DNA from: Candidatus Methanophagaceae archaeon
Lineage (GTDB): Archaea; Halobacteriota; Syntropharchaeia; Alkanophagales; Methanospirareceae
DNA: 12,731 nt
NCBI GenBank assembly: GCA_013374505.1
Contig: QENJ01000086.1
Coordinates: 1-12,731 of the forward strand
Direction of reading: 5' to 3'
Of the stretch, positions 1 to 7,114 are shown one piece after another (within the stretch, counting starts at the first letter, position 1; every line of letters begins with the position of its first letter). Position numbers and translations under genes: made by a program. Under the pieces are notes generated by a model. That model had not been told where the DNA came from, ran no database searches, and was given only the letters and a program-made list of their open reading frames with translations.

Positions 1-2
1 GA

Positions 3-1196
3 GATGATTTAACCGATTTTGTCAATCAAAAACTATTCCCGTATTTAAAAAAATTCAAACTAAATGCAGAAAACGCAGATACCATCGAATACAAGATTGG
101 TGAGATTTTTAGCGAGTTAAAGAACAGGATTCAAATCGGCTATAATTTACGCGAGGTAATTAATTTAATTGACGGGCTGCGTTTTGGATCTCATGCAGAA
201 AAACATGAAATGTCTCATTTATATGAAACGAAGATAAAAAATATGGGCAATGCCGGCAGAAATGGCGGTGAGTATTACACTCCGCGCCCGCTCATCAAAA
301 CAATTGTAAAAGTTGTAGAGCCAACTATCGGGAATAGAATTTATGATGGCGCAGTTGGTTCAGCCGGTTTCTTGTGTGAAGCTTTTGAATATCTAAAAAA
401 TAGTAAAGATTTAACGACTAATGATGTAGAAATACTCCAACAAAATACATTTTACGGCAAAGAGAAAAAATCACTTGCATATATTATCGGGATCATGAAC
501 ATGATCTTTCATGGTATTGAGTCGCCAAACATAATTCATACCAATACACTTGCAGAAAATATTACTGACATCCAGGAAAAAGACCGTTGTGATATTGTTT
601 TAACGAATCCGCCCTTTGGCGGCAAAGAAAGGAAGGAAGTTCAGCAAAACTTTACAATTAAAACCGGAGAAACGGCATTTTTATTCTTGCAGCATTTCAT
701 TAAGATACTGAAAGCTGGCGGTAAAGCAGGTATTGTCATAAAAAATACATTTTTATCAAACACCGATAACGCATCGGTTTCATTAAGAAGACACTTATTA
801 GAGAATTGTAACCTGTACACTGTTCTGGATTTACCGGGTGGCACATTCCTGGGCGCAGGCGTAAAAACAGTTGTGCTGTTTTTTGAAAAAGGCGTTCCAA
901 CACGAAAAGTATGGTATTATCAGCTTAATTTGGATAGGAATTTAGGTAAAACCAATCCATTAAATGAAAAGGATTTGGCAGAATTTGTTGAATTGCAAAA
1001 AACAAAAGCAGATTCGGCAAATTCATGGACCGTGAATGTTTCGGATATAAACACAGATACTTATGACCTGTCTGTGAAAAATCCCAATAAAAAAGAGGAA
1101 GCACCGCTTCGGGAACCACAAGAGATTTTAGGTGAAATCGCAATGCTTGACAAGGAAAGCGCAGAGATTCTCAAATCGATAAAGGGGTTAATTTGA
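3..1196 (+). CDS. hsdM: Type I restriction-modification DNA methyltransferase subunit HsdM (5' end outside window)
   Basis: This is the modification subunit of a type I R-M system. It transfers methyl from S-adenosylmethionine to adenine N6 and, with HsdS, forms the methylase core. An internal ATG at 210 exists, but the same frame is open back to base 3, and the extra upstream sequence reads like HsdM (FVNQKLFPYL, then YNLREVINLIDGLRF before EMSHLYE), so the gene starts left of the window. About 397 residues are visible. SAM-binding motif I is at 345-368 (DGAVGSAG, where DPAVGSAG is more usual) and catalytic motif IV NPPF is at 606-617, followed by GGKER. The stop abuts the hsdS ATG (TGA then ATG at 1197), so the two are probably translationally coupled. 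No lesion is visible in this gene. Confidence 0.95.
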   Translation, partial: DDLTDFVNQKLFPYLKKFKLNAENADTIEYKIGEIFSELKNRIQIGYNLREVINLIDGLRFGSHAEKHEMSHLYETKIKNMGNAGRNGGEYYTPRPLIKTIVKVVEPTIGNRIYDGAVGSAGFLCEAFEYLKNSKDLTTNDVEILQQNTFYGKEKKSLAYIIGIMNMIFHGIESPNIIHTNTLAENITDIQEKDRCDIVLTNPPFGGKERKEVQQNFTIKTGETAFLFLQHFIKILKAGGKAGIVIKNTFLSNTDNASVSLRRHLLENCNLYTVLDLPGGTFLGAGVKTVVLFFEKGVPTRKVWYYQLNLDRNLGKTNPLNEKDLAEFVELQKTKADSANSWTVNVSDINTDTYDLSVKNPNKKEEAPLREPQEILGEIAMLDKESAEILKSIKGLI

Positions 1197-2410
1197 ATGG
1201 CGGATTGGGAAGTAAAAACGTTAGGGGAGGTTTGTGAGGTATTTGCTGACGGAGATTGGATCGAAAAAAAAAAGATCAATCTTCAGGTGGAATCCTGCTG
1301 ATTCAAACTGGCAATATTGGTGCTGGTTTTTTTAAAGATAGGAAAGAAAAAGCACGTCATATCTCTGAAAAAACATTTGATCGCTTGAGATGTACCGAGA
1401 TAATTGAAAGTGATTGTTTAATATCAAGATTACCAGATCCAGTTGGTAGAGTTTGTATTCTCCCAAATACTGGAGAAAAAATGATTACTGCTGTTGATTG
1501 CACAATTGTACGTTTTCACAAAAAAATGATTTTGTCTAAATGGTTTATTTATTACTCTTTATCACATGAATATCAAACTCAAATAGATCAACAAGTATCT
1601 GGTGCGACACGGCAGAGAATTAGTAGAAAGAATTTGGGATTTATAAAAATCCCTCTCCCCTCCCTCACTGAACAAAAACGCATCGTTGCTATTTTAGACG
1701 AAGCTTTTGAAAAGATTACAAAAGCAAAAGAAAATGCTGAAAAGAATCTAAAAAATACAAAAGAAGTTTTTGAAAGCTATTTGCAAAGCGTGTTTGAAAA
1801 TAAAGGCGATGGATGGGAAGAGAAAAAGTTAGGGAAGATTGCTAATTTTGAATATGGGTATACGGCTAAATCAAAAGAAAATGGCGATTTTAGATATGTC
1901 AGAATTACCGATATCGATAGTGAAGGAAATTTAACAAACACAAAGAAAGTTTATTTGACTTCATCTACAGAAGCTATGAATTTTATTGTTCAAAATAATG
2001 ATTTATTAATGACTAGAACTGGAGCAACTTTCGCAAAAGTCCTTTTGTATGAAGATTTGGAACCATCTATATTCGCATCATATTTAATAAGGATAAAATT
2101 TAAAGACAAAATTGAAAACAAATTTTATTGGTACTTTTCAAAATCAAGATTTTATTGGGATCCGGCAAACAAACTTGTTTCTGGTTCAGCCCAACCTCAT
2201 TTTAATGGGAATGCATTAGGTAAAATGATTTTTAGCTATCCAAAATCACTCTCTGAACAAGAATTAATGATCAAAGAATTCGATAAATTATCACAAAAAA
2301 CCAAAAAACTCGAAACAATCTATACTCAAAAACTCACAGACTTGGAAGAACTAAAAAAATCAATCTTTGCAAAAGCCTTCAATGCTGAACTCACAGAGGT
2401 ATCAGCATGA
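1197..2410 (+). CDS. hsdS: Type I R-M specificity subunit HsdS, out of frame at an A10 tract
   Basis: HsdS sets the target sequence of the methylase and restriction complex. An ATG at 1197, directly after the hsdM stop, opens MADWEVKTLGEVCEVFADGDWIE, the family N-terminus. The frame then fails at ten A's (1264-1273) and stops about 34 codons in. The rest of the protein continues in another frame from about 1256 to the stop at 2410. Downstream are target recognition domain 1 (LIQTGNIG through RLPDPVGR), conserved coiled-coil region 1 (TEQKRIVAILDEAFEKI, about 1660-1800), recognition domain 2 (about 1810-2270) and coiled-coil region 2 (TKKLETIY...LEELKKSIFAKAF, 2299-2390). Eight A's would give WIEKKDQSS, the usual family spacing, and eleven A's would also restore the frame. 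The tract is either a phase-variable switch, a decay mutation or a sequencing indel. A TTG at 1256 could serve as an internal start, but it would remove the N-terminus. Confidence 0.9.
1264..1273 (+). repeat. A10 homopolymer inside hsdS
   Basis: Ten consecutive A's between GAA and GATC at the position where hsdS changes frame. Eight or eleven A's would join the family-conserved N-terminus to the long downstream frame. Homopolymers of this length are prone to slippage in replication, transcription and sequencing. Confidence 0.9.
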
Positions 2411-3294
2411 ATGAATTAATTTTATTTGAGCAAAAGCAAGTGCGCCGTGTTCGGCTTTATGATGAATGGTGGTTTGTTATAAGTGATGTTGTGGCGGTGC
2501 TTACCGATTCAGTGAATCCGCAGGATTATTTAAAAAAACTCAGGAAGCGAGATCAATCCCTGAGTGACGCCTTCAAAGGGGGGGGACAAATTGTCCCCCC
2601 CCTTGGAATTGAATTTGATACCGCTGGCGGAAGACAGATGATACAGTGCTGGAATACTATAGGCATACTGCGTTTGATTCAATCTGTCCCATCTCCCAAG
2701 GCGGAACCTTTCAAACGCTGGCTGGCAAAAGTTGGCTACGAACGGCTCGAAGAGATAGAAAATCCTGAAATCGCAACAAAGCGTATGCGTGAGATCTACA
2801 AACAAAAGGGTTATTCAGACGAATGGATCGAAAAGAGAGCAAGAGGTATCGCTGTCCGGGATGAACTAACTGAAGAGTGGAAGAAAAGAGGCGTGAAAGA
2901 ACATTTAGAATACGCTATACTGACAGCTGAAATCAGTAAGGCGACATTCGGCATGACGCCCTCTGAATACAAAAATTTCAAAGCGATTGATAAACCAAAA
3001 GACAATCTGCGCGATCACATGACCGACCTCGAACTAATTTTTACAATGCTGGGCGAAGCATCAACGACAGAAATAGCAAAAAAGAAAGATGCAAAAGGAT
3101 TTCCTGAAAATAAAAAAGCTGCTACTGAAGGCGGAACCGTTGCAGGAAATGCCAGAAAAGAGCTCGAAGAAAAATCAGGTACAAAAGTATCAACAAAAAA
3201 TAATTATAATGAATTATCCGAATTAACAATAAGGCACAAGAAAAAGGCTATTAATGAAGAGACATCAACAAATAATAATGGTTATGAAGAATGA
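2407..3294 (+). CDS. BRO-N / DinD-like protein in the type I R-M operon
   Basis: A 295-residue protein with an N-terminal Bro-N (phage antirepressor-type) DNA-binding domain at about residues 1-110 (QVRRVRLYDEWWFVISDVV, then YLKKLRKRD). A conserved SPKAEPFKRWLAKVGYERLEEI segment and a DinD-like C-terminal half follow (ITKRMREIY-type helix, GNARKELEEKSGTKV). Bro-N genes between hsdS and hsdR are known from other type I loci. Their role there is not settled; regulation or response to DNA damage are possibilities. It overlaps the hsdS stop by 4 bases (ATGA) with an AGAGG Shine-Dalgarno-like site seven bases upstream. The gene contains a striking G8/C8 palindrome at 2576-2604, which leaves the frame intact and encodes GGGQIVPP. 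The last roughly 30 residues are low-complexity and rich in Asn and Glu. Confidence 0.85.
   Translation: MNELILFEQKQVRRVRLYDEWWFVISDVVAVLTDSVNPQDYLKKLRKRDQSLSDAFKGGGQIVPPLGIEFDTAGGRQMIQCWNTIGILRLIQSVPSPKAEPFKRWLAKVGYERLEEIENPEIATKRMREIYKQKGYSDEWIEKRARGIAVRDELTEEWKKRGVKEHLEYAILTAEISKATFGMTPSEYKNFKAIDKPKDNLRDHMTDLELIFTMLGEASTTEIAKKKDAKGFPENKKAATEGGTVAGNARKELEEKSGTKVSTKNNYNELSELTIRHKKKAINEETSTNNNGYEE
2576..2604. repeat. Perfect 29-bp palindrome with G8/C8 arms inside the BRO gene
   Basis: Arms of 14 bases (AA, eight G's, ACAA) around a single central A at 2590, mirrored exactly by TTGT, eight C's, TT. It could form a very GC-rich hairpin in DNA or mRNA in an otherwise AT-rich operon. Its 15-base core GGGACAAATTGTCCC recurs in the second BRO copy. 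Confidence 0.9.
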
Positions 3295-3400
3295 ATCAGA
3301 AACAAAAAAACTCGAAGCCATATACGAAAAGAAACTCGCGGACTTGGAAGAATTGAAAAAATCAATCCTGCAAAAAACATTTGATGGGGAGTTAAAATGA
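3284..3400 (+). CDS. Orphan HsdS C-terminal coiled-coil fragment (38 aa)
   Basis: A short intact ORF encoding SETKKLEAIYEKKLADLEE-type sequence and ending LQKTFDGELK. It is plainly homologous to the C-terminal conserved region of the hsdS upstream (TKKLETIYTQKLTDLEELKK, at 2299-2390), with several base differences between the two. Its ATG lies in the last codons of the preceding BRO gene, and its stop overlaps the next BRO start by 4 bases (ATGA), exactly as the full hsdS overlaps the first BRO gene. It is either the remnant of a second hsdS lost by recombination or deletion, or a small expressed helix that could pair with HsdS or HsdM. The homology is clear; expression and function are unknown. 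Confidence 0.7.
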   Translation: MKNESETKKLEAIYEKKLADLEELKKSILQKTFDGELK

Positions 3401-3711
3401 CTGACGCTGGAAATAATAAGTTAATAGTTTTTCAAAATAAAAGTATCAGAAGGACTTGGTTTAAAGGGGATTGGTATTATTCGTTAGTCGATATTGTTGG
3501 TGCATTAACAGATAGTTCAAATCCAACAGATTATCTAAAAAAGATGCGCAAAAGAGATGCAGAACTTGGAAGTTACATAGGGACAAATTGTCCCCATGTA
3601 GAAATGCTAACACATACAAATAAAAAAGCTGAAGACGAATTAGGTAGAAGCGTTGTGACAAAACAAAATAATTTATATAACACTAAAGAAGTTAAGGATA
3701 CAAATGAATGA
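3397..3711 (+). CDS. Second, internally deleted BRO-N protein
   Basis: A 104-residue paralogue of the BRO/DinD-like gene at 2407. Residues 1-70 keep the Bro-N start (SIRRTWFKGDWYYSLVDIVG, then YLKKMRKRDAELGSYIGTNCP). The protein then jumps to a tail (KKAEDELGRSVVTKQNNL) that matches the extreme C-terminus of the first copy (RKELEEKSGTKVSTKNN). The middle, roughly 170-200 residues, is missing without breaking the frame. Translation probably starts at the ATG at 3397 behind GGGGAG (spacing 5), overlapping the orphan hsdS-tail ORF. It ends inside the start of hsdR (8-base overlap). It may be a stand-alone DNA-binding domain or simply a decaying copy. Confidence 0.7.
   Translation: MTDAGNNKLIVFQNKSIRRTWFKGDWYYSLVDIVGALTDSSNPTDYLKKMRKRDAELGSYIGTNCPHVEMLTHTNKKAEDELGRSVVTKQNNLYNTKEVKDTNE
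3580..3594. repeat. 15-bp palindrome GGGACAAATTGTCCC in the second BRO copy
   Basis: Seven-base arms around a central A at 3587. It is the same core as in the G8/C8 palindrome of the first BRO gene and lies at nearly the same gene position, but it is read in a different frame (GTNCP here, GQIVPP there). Confidence 0.85.
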
Positions 3712-5224
3712 AGCAGAAACCCGTGCTGAACTGATAGATCCCCTGCTAAAAGAAAGCGGCTGGGGTGTTATAGAAGATTCTAAAGTATTAAGAGAATATC
3801 ACATTACTCTAGGCAAACTTCAAACCGGCGCAGGGCGTGCAAAACCGTTAATTTCTGACTATATTCTGGTTTACAAAAGTCGTAAACTTACAGCAATAGA
3901 AGCCAAAAGTGCGGAAAAGGAAGTTGGAGAAGGAGTTGCACAGGCAAAAAATTACGCTGAAAAACTTCATTTACTAACCACTTTTGCAACCAATGGCAAC
4001 GAGATTTATCAGATCTGTATGGAGACCGGCAGCGAAGGGCTAATACAACAATTCCCAACGCCTGACGAATTGTGGAATAAAACATTCAAAATCGAAAACA
4101 ATTGGAAAGATAAATACAATGCAATTTCTAATGGTGGTATTTATAAGCCCAGATTCTTTCAGGAAATATCAACAAATAAAGCATTAGACGCTATCGCGGA
4201 AGAAAAAGATCGGTTGCTATTGACTCTTGCAACCGGCACAGGAAAAACCAATATCGCTTTTCAAATTGCCTGGAAACTTTTTCATGCACGTTGGAATCTA
4301 AAGTGGGATGGTACAAGAAGACCGCGGATTTTATACCTCGCAGATAGAAATAATCTGGCAAATCAAGCGTTCAATGAATTCTCCGCATTTGGAGATGCGC
4401 TGGTTAGAATTAGACCTGATGAAATAAGGAAAAAAGGCTCTGTTCCGACAAATGGCAGTATATTTTTCACAATATTTCAAACTTTTATGAGTGGGCCAAA
4501 CGATACACCTTACTTTGGAGAATACCCGAAAGATTATTTCGATTTCATAATTAATGATGAATGTCATAGGGGCGGAGCAAATGACGAAGGAAATTGGCGT
4601 GCAATCATGGAATACTTCTCCCCTGCTGTTCAACTGGGTTTAACGGCCACGCCAAAACGAGATGAGAATGCTGATACATACAAATATTTCGGAGAGCCAC
4701 TTTATGTGTACTCATTAAAAGAGGGGATTAATGACGGTTTCTTAACCCCCTTTAAAGTCAGGAGAATTAAAACCACGATGGATGATTATGTTTATACTTC
4801 TGATGATATGATTCTTGAAGGAAAAGTAGAAGCGGGAAAAATCTACACGGGAACAGACTGGAATAAAATAATTGAAATTAAAGCAAGAGAAGCATACAAT
4901 ACAAAATTACTATTGCAAGAGATAAATCAAAATGAAAAAGGCATCGTTTTTTGCGCAACCCAAGATCATGCACTTGCGATTATGGAGTTAATTAATCAAT
5001 ATAAGAAAAGCACAGAACCTAATTACTGTGTGCGTGTTACTGCCAATGATGGAAAACTTGGTGACCAATATCTGGCAGAATTTAGAGATAATGAAAAAAC
5101 CATCCCCACAATCCTTACTACTTCACAAAAGCTTTCAACCGGCGTTGATGCAAGGAATATCCGAAGCATTGTTTTAATGCGTCCAATTAACTCAATGATT
5201 GAATTCAAACAAATTATTGGGTGA
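3704..5224 (+). CDS. hsdR: Type I restriction endonuclease subunit HsdR, stopped at motif VI
   Basis: This is the motor and nuclease subunit that translocates and cleaves unmodified DNA. The ATG at 3704 follows AAGGAT and overlaps the BRO stop. Visible parts, in residues of this ORF: a PD-(D/E)xK nuclease (D52, then E66-A-K68), Walker A ATGTGKT (176-182), motif II DECH (285-288), motif III LTATPKR (about 312-318), and the motif V region (STGVDARNIR). Translation ends at a TGA (5222-5224) after FKQIIG. The family motif continues GRGTR, so the TGA sits exactly at the conserved motif VI arginine, and the frame after it resumes GTRLFDGKEYF. CGA or AGA changed to TGA would be a single substitution. 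The 506-residue product lacks motif VI and the C-terminal HsdM-binding part, and should not restrict DNA. Confidence 0.92.
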   Translation: MNEAETRAELIDPLLKESGWGVIEDSKVLREYHITLGKLQTGAGRAKPLISDYILVYKSRKLTAIEAKSAEKEVGEGVAQAKNYAEKLHLLTTFATNGNEIYQICMETGSEGLIQQFPTPDELWNKTFKIENNWKDKYNAISNGGIYKPRFFQEISTNKALDAIAEEKDRLLLTLATGTGKTNIAFQIAWKLFHARWNLKWDGTRRPRILYLADRNNLANQAFNEFSAFGDALVRIRPDEIRKKGSVPTNGSIFFTIFQTFMSGPNDTPYFGEYPKDYFDFIINDECHRGGANDEGNWRAIMEYFSPAVQLGLTATPKRDENADTYKYFGEPLYVYSLKEGINDGFLTPFKVRRIKTTMDDYVYTSDDMILEGKVEAGKIYTGTDWNKIIEIKAREAYNTKLLLQEINQNEKGIVFCATQDHALAIMELINQYKKSTEPNYCVRVTANDGKLGDQYLAEFRDNEKTIPTILTTSQKLSTGVDARNIRSIVLMRPINSMIEFKQIIG

Positions 5225-6058
5225 GGTACACGATTATTTGATGGAAAAGAATATTTCACAATTTATGATTTTTTCGATTCCTATCATCATTTTAGTAATC
5301 CGGAATGGGATGGTGAACCATTAGTTGAAATATGTGCTAAATGTGGTCAAGCGCCATGTGTATGTGAAAAAACGCCATTAAAACCTTGTCCTGTGTGCGG
5401 CAAAATACCTTGCAAATGTGAAAAAGCACCATCAGAACCGTGTCCGAAGTGTGGGAAAACACCATGCGAATGCCCTAAAAAGGTAAAAATAAAACTTCGC
5501 GATGGCAAAGAGCGTGAAATTCAGTATATGATTCAAACATCATTTTGGAGTGCGGATGGGAAACCAATTTCAGCAGAAGAATTTTTGCACAACCTGTTTG
5601 GAAAATTGCCTGAATTTTTCAAAGATGAAGCTGAACTTCGTAAAATATGGTCAAATCCCATAACAAGAAAAGCATTGCTTGATAAACTTGCAGAAGCAGG
5701 TTATGGTATGACGGAATTAAAAAAATTAAAGCAGTTAATAGATGCAGAAAACAGTGATATATTTGATGCTTTAGAATACATTTCTTTTGCAATTAAACCA
5801 ATTTCAAGAGAAGAACGAGTTGCCAAAGCACAATTTGATATATTTAAGTCATTGGACATTAACCAAAAGGAATTTTTGGAATTTGTTTTAGCCAAATACG
5901 TTGAAACGGGTATTGAAGAGCTTGATCAAGAGAAACTGCCCGATCTACTAAAAATTAAATATTCCGCAATAGCTGATGCAACTGAATTGCTTGGCGGTGT
6001 TAATAGAATAAGAGCTACATTTATTGATTTCCAACAGCATTTATTTGCCACGGCATAA
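5225..6058 (+). pseudogene. hsdR: HsdR C-terminal part severed by the in-frame TGA
   Basis: Same frame as the upstream hsdR and open to a normal-looking end at 6058 (FIDFQQHLFATA). With the TGA read through, HsdR would be about 784 residues, a normal length for the family. It begins with the rest of motif VI (GTRLFDGKEY), then a three-unit Cys-rich linker (5333-5473), then the helical EcoEI-type C-terminal domain. No good in-frame start lies near the TGA: the first candidates are a GTG at 5393 and an ATG near 5528, so independent translation of a useful domain is unlikely. Apart from the one stop codon the segment shows no decay, which argues for a recent mutation, an assembly error or recoding. 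Confidence 0.85.
5333..5473 (+). repeat. 54-bp tandem Cys-rich repeats in HsdR linker
   Basis: Three tandem units start at 5333, 5387 and 5441, exactly 54 bases (18 codons) apart. Each encodes CxxCGxxPCxC followed by a Lys/Pro spacer. The four cysteines per unit suggest small zinc-knuckle-like modules between the helicase and the C-terminal domain. From memory, similar Cys-rich linkers occur in other HsdR proteins of this subfamily, so the repeat itself is probably a family trait. Copy number may vary. Confidence 0.85.
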
Positions 6059-6309
6059 GATTGATGGAATTTGTAATGATTGACTAAGTTTAAAGAAAAT
6101 CGAATGTGTGTGCATCAAAACAACGTCCTGCCTTGCTCTATATCTTCTGCTCCCGTACAACCGCCCTATCAAATAATTCCTTTGCTCATGAGTGACATTG
6201 CGCCCACAGACTCCCATATATCGCATTTAGAGAGCCCATCATGCCCCTGTATCAGGATTATGCCCCGAATTTATTTCTATTCGTAATTTGGGTATAACGA
6301 ATAATACAT

Positions 6310-6320
6310 CCCCCCCCCCC
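6310..6320. repeat. C11 homopolymer
   Basis: Eleven consecutive C's in the non-coding spacer, following ATACAT and preceding TACACTTTTAA. It is a likely slippage or sequencing-error site. No gene depends on it. Confidence 0.85.
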
Positions 6321-6397
6321 TACACTTTTAACAGCGAAAATGTATAAAAAACATATTTGCTCTTTTGGTACAGCTTTTCTTGCCGCGAAGCGTCTCG

Positions 6398-6420
6398 ATT
6401 AAACTTTCTTAAAGTTTGAT
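6398..6420. terminator. AT-rich hairpin in convergent 3' region
   Basis: ATTAAACTTT and AAAGTTTGAT pair across a CTT loop, with one T-G wobble. It lies about 60 bases beyond the dUTPase stop and 340 bases beyond the hsdR end. It could end transcription of the dUTPase or protect a 3' end, but there is no clear T tract, so the role is a guess. Confidence 0.3.
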
Positions 6421-6478
6421 AGAACAGGTAACTCGCATAACTCTGTGTATTCTTGTGGTTCGCAAAGATACGCCCTAT

Positions 6479-7072
6479 TTACACATCAAGTGTCATCTGC
6501 CGTTCCCCAATATTCTCTGACTGATATATCCCACCGTATGCTTCACCCGCCGCTATTTTATTCGATAACCTGATGAATACCAATTGCAACACACGTGCGT
6601 TCTTTTTTATTCGTACTCCTGCTTCGTTAAACACAACCAGCAACGATTCGCTTCTGCCCTCGTAACCTGCGTCCCAGATCCCAGTTTCCACAGTAACGCC
6701 GCACCGTATGAGACTTGTCCGTGGCGCACCGATAGCCATCATATCCTTTGGCAGATGCACTATTTCGTTAAGGATTATTTTATATTGCCCCTGCGATAAG
6801 TACACCCAATCCGCATCAAAAACATGTTTTACTGTATCCGACAGTTTTCGGTCCTTGTTGCTAAAATCAATACTGCCGGCACCCGCTATTTTTTCTACTG
6901 TCTTTACGGTCAGGTCAACGCCATTTGGCTGCAGTTGCGTGTTGACGTCAACCATTTTCTCGATTAAAGGTGGCTTATCCCGTAAAAGCGCTCGGATTTG
7001 GGTCTTCGATAGTACAGAGCCCGGTAAATTCGGCATTGCGTTATCTGTTTTTACTGTCTTACCTTTACTCAT
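6479..7072 (-). CDS. dut: Archaeal dUTPase (dCTP deaminase-like fold)
   Basis: Hydrolyses dUTP to dUMP and pyrophosphate, keeping uracil out of DNA and supplying the dTMP precursor. The 197-residue protein matches the archaeal dUTPase branch of the dCTP deaminase family: LQPNGVDLTV (47-56), the PRTSLIRCGV nucleotide-binding segment (117-126), WDAGYEGRSESLLVV (133-147), QLVFIRL (163-169) and a C-terminal YGGIYQSENIG that would close over the substrate. The position aligned with the deaminase catalytic Glu appears to be Leu (145 region), which fits a dUTPase without deaminase activity; this alignment was done by eye. The first 15 residues are poorly conserved and Met13 is an alternative start. 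A TATA-like AAATAAAAA at about -28 supports a leaderless start at 7072. Divergent from the CitG-like gene, 42 bases away. Confidence 0.85.
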   Translation of the reverse strand: MSKGKTVKTDNAMPNLPGSVLSKTQIRALLRDKPPLIEKMVDVNTQLQPNGVDLTVKTVEKIAGAGSIDFSNKDRKLSDTVKHVFDADWVYLSQGQYKIILNEIVHLPKDMMAIGAPRTSLIRCGVTVETGIWDAGYEGRSESLLVVFNEAGVRIKKNARVLQLVFIRLSNKIAAGEAYGGIYQSENIGERQMTLDV

Positions 7073-7114
7073 AATCTAATAGTTAATGTCAACTCATTTT
7101 TATTTGTTTATGCA
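7073..7114. promoter_or_regulatory. Divergent promoter region between dut and citG-like gene
   Basis: A 42-base gap with both start codons facing outward. On the minus strand, AAATAAAAA (7097-7105) lies 25-33 bases before the dut ATG, the usual archaeal TATA distance for a leaderless transcript. On the plus strand only a weak TAATAGTTAA (about 7078-7087) is visible. No Shine-Dalgarno site precedes either gene. The two promoters overlap, so they may compete. Confidence 0.4.

Larger units (their letters stand above)
6059..6478. other. 420-bp gene-free spacer between the R-M island and the archaeal genes
   Basis: No convincing gene is present. The short open frame at 6080-6286 has no recognisable protein or start signal. 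The spacer contains a TATTCGT/ACGAATA inverted repeat (6278-6303), a C11 run (6310-6320) and an AT-rich hairpin (6398-6420). It lies between the + strand hsdR end and the - strand dUTPase end, so it is a convergent 3' region. It also marks the change from an AT-rich, Shine-Dalgarno-led operon to more GC-rich, leaderless archaeal genes. Confidence 0.6.

Noticed and set aside
5222..5224. The hsdR TGA as selenocysteine or another programmed recoding signal
   Set aside because: The family residue is arginine, no SECIS-like stem-loop stands out nearby, and no other gene here contains in-frame TGA. A point mutation or consensus error is simpler.
6080..6286. A 68-codon + strand frame after hsdR
   Set aside because: No start signal, no recognisable motif and low-quality Cys/Pro/Ser-rich composition; likely random.
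6708..7079. A 123-codon + strand frame opposite the dUTPase
   Set aside because: It is antisense to a well-conserved gene, has no family features and reads as a shadow of the dUTPase codons.
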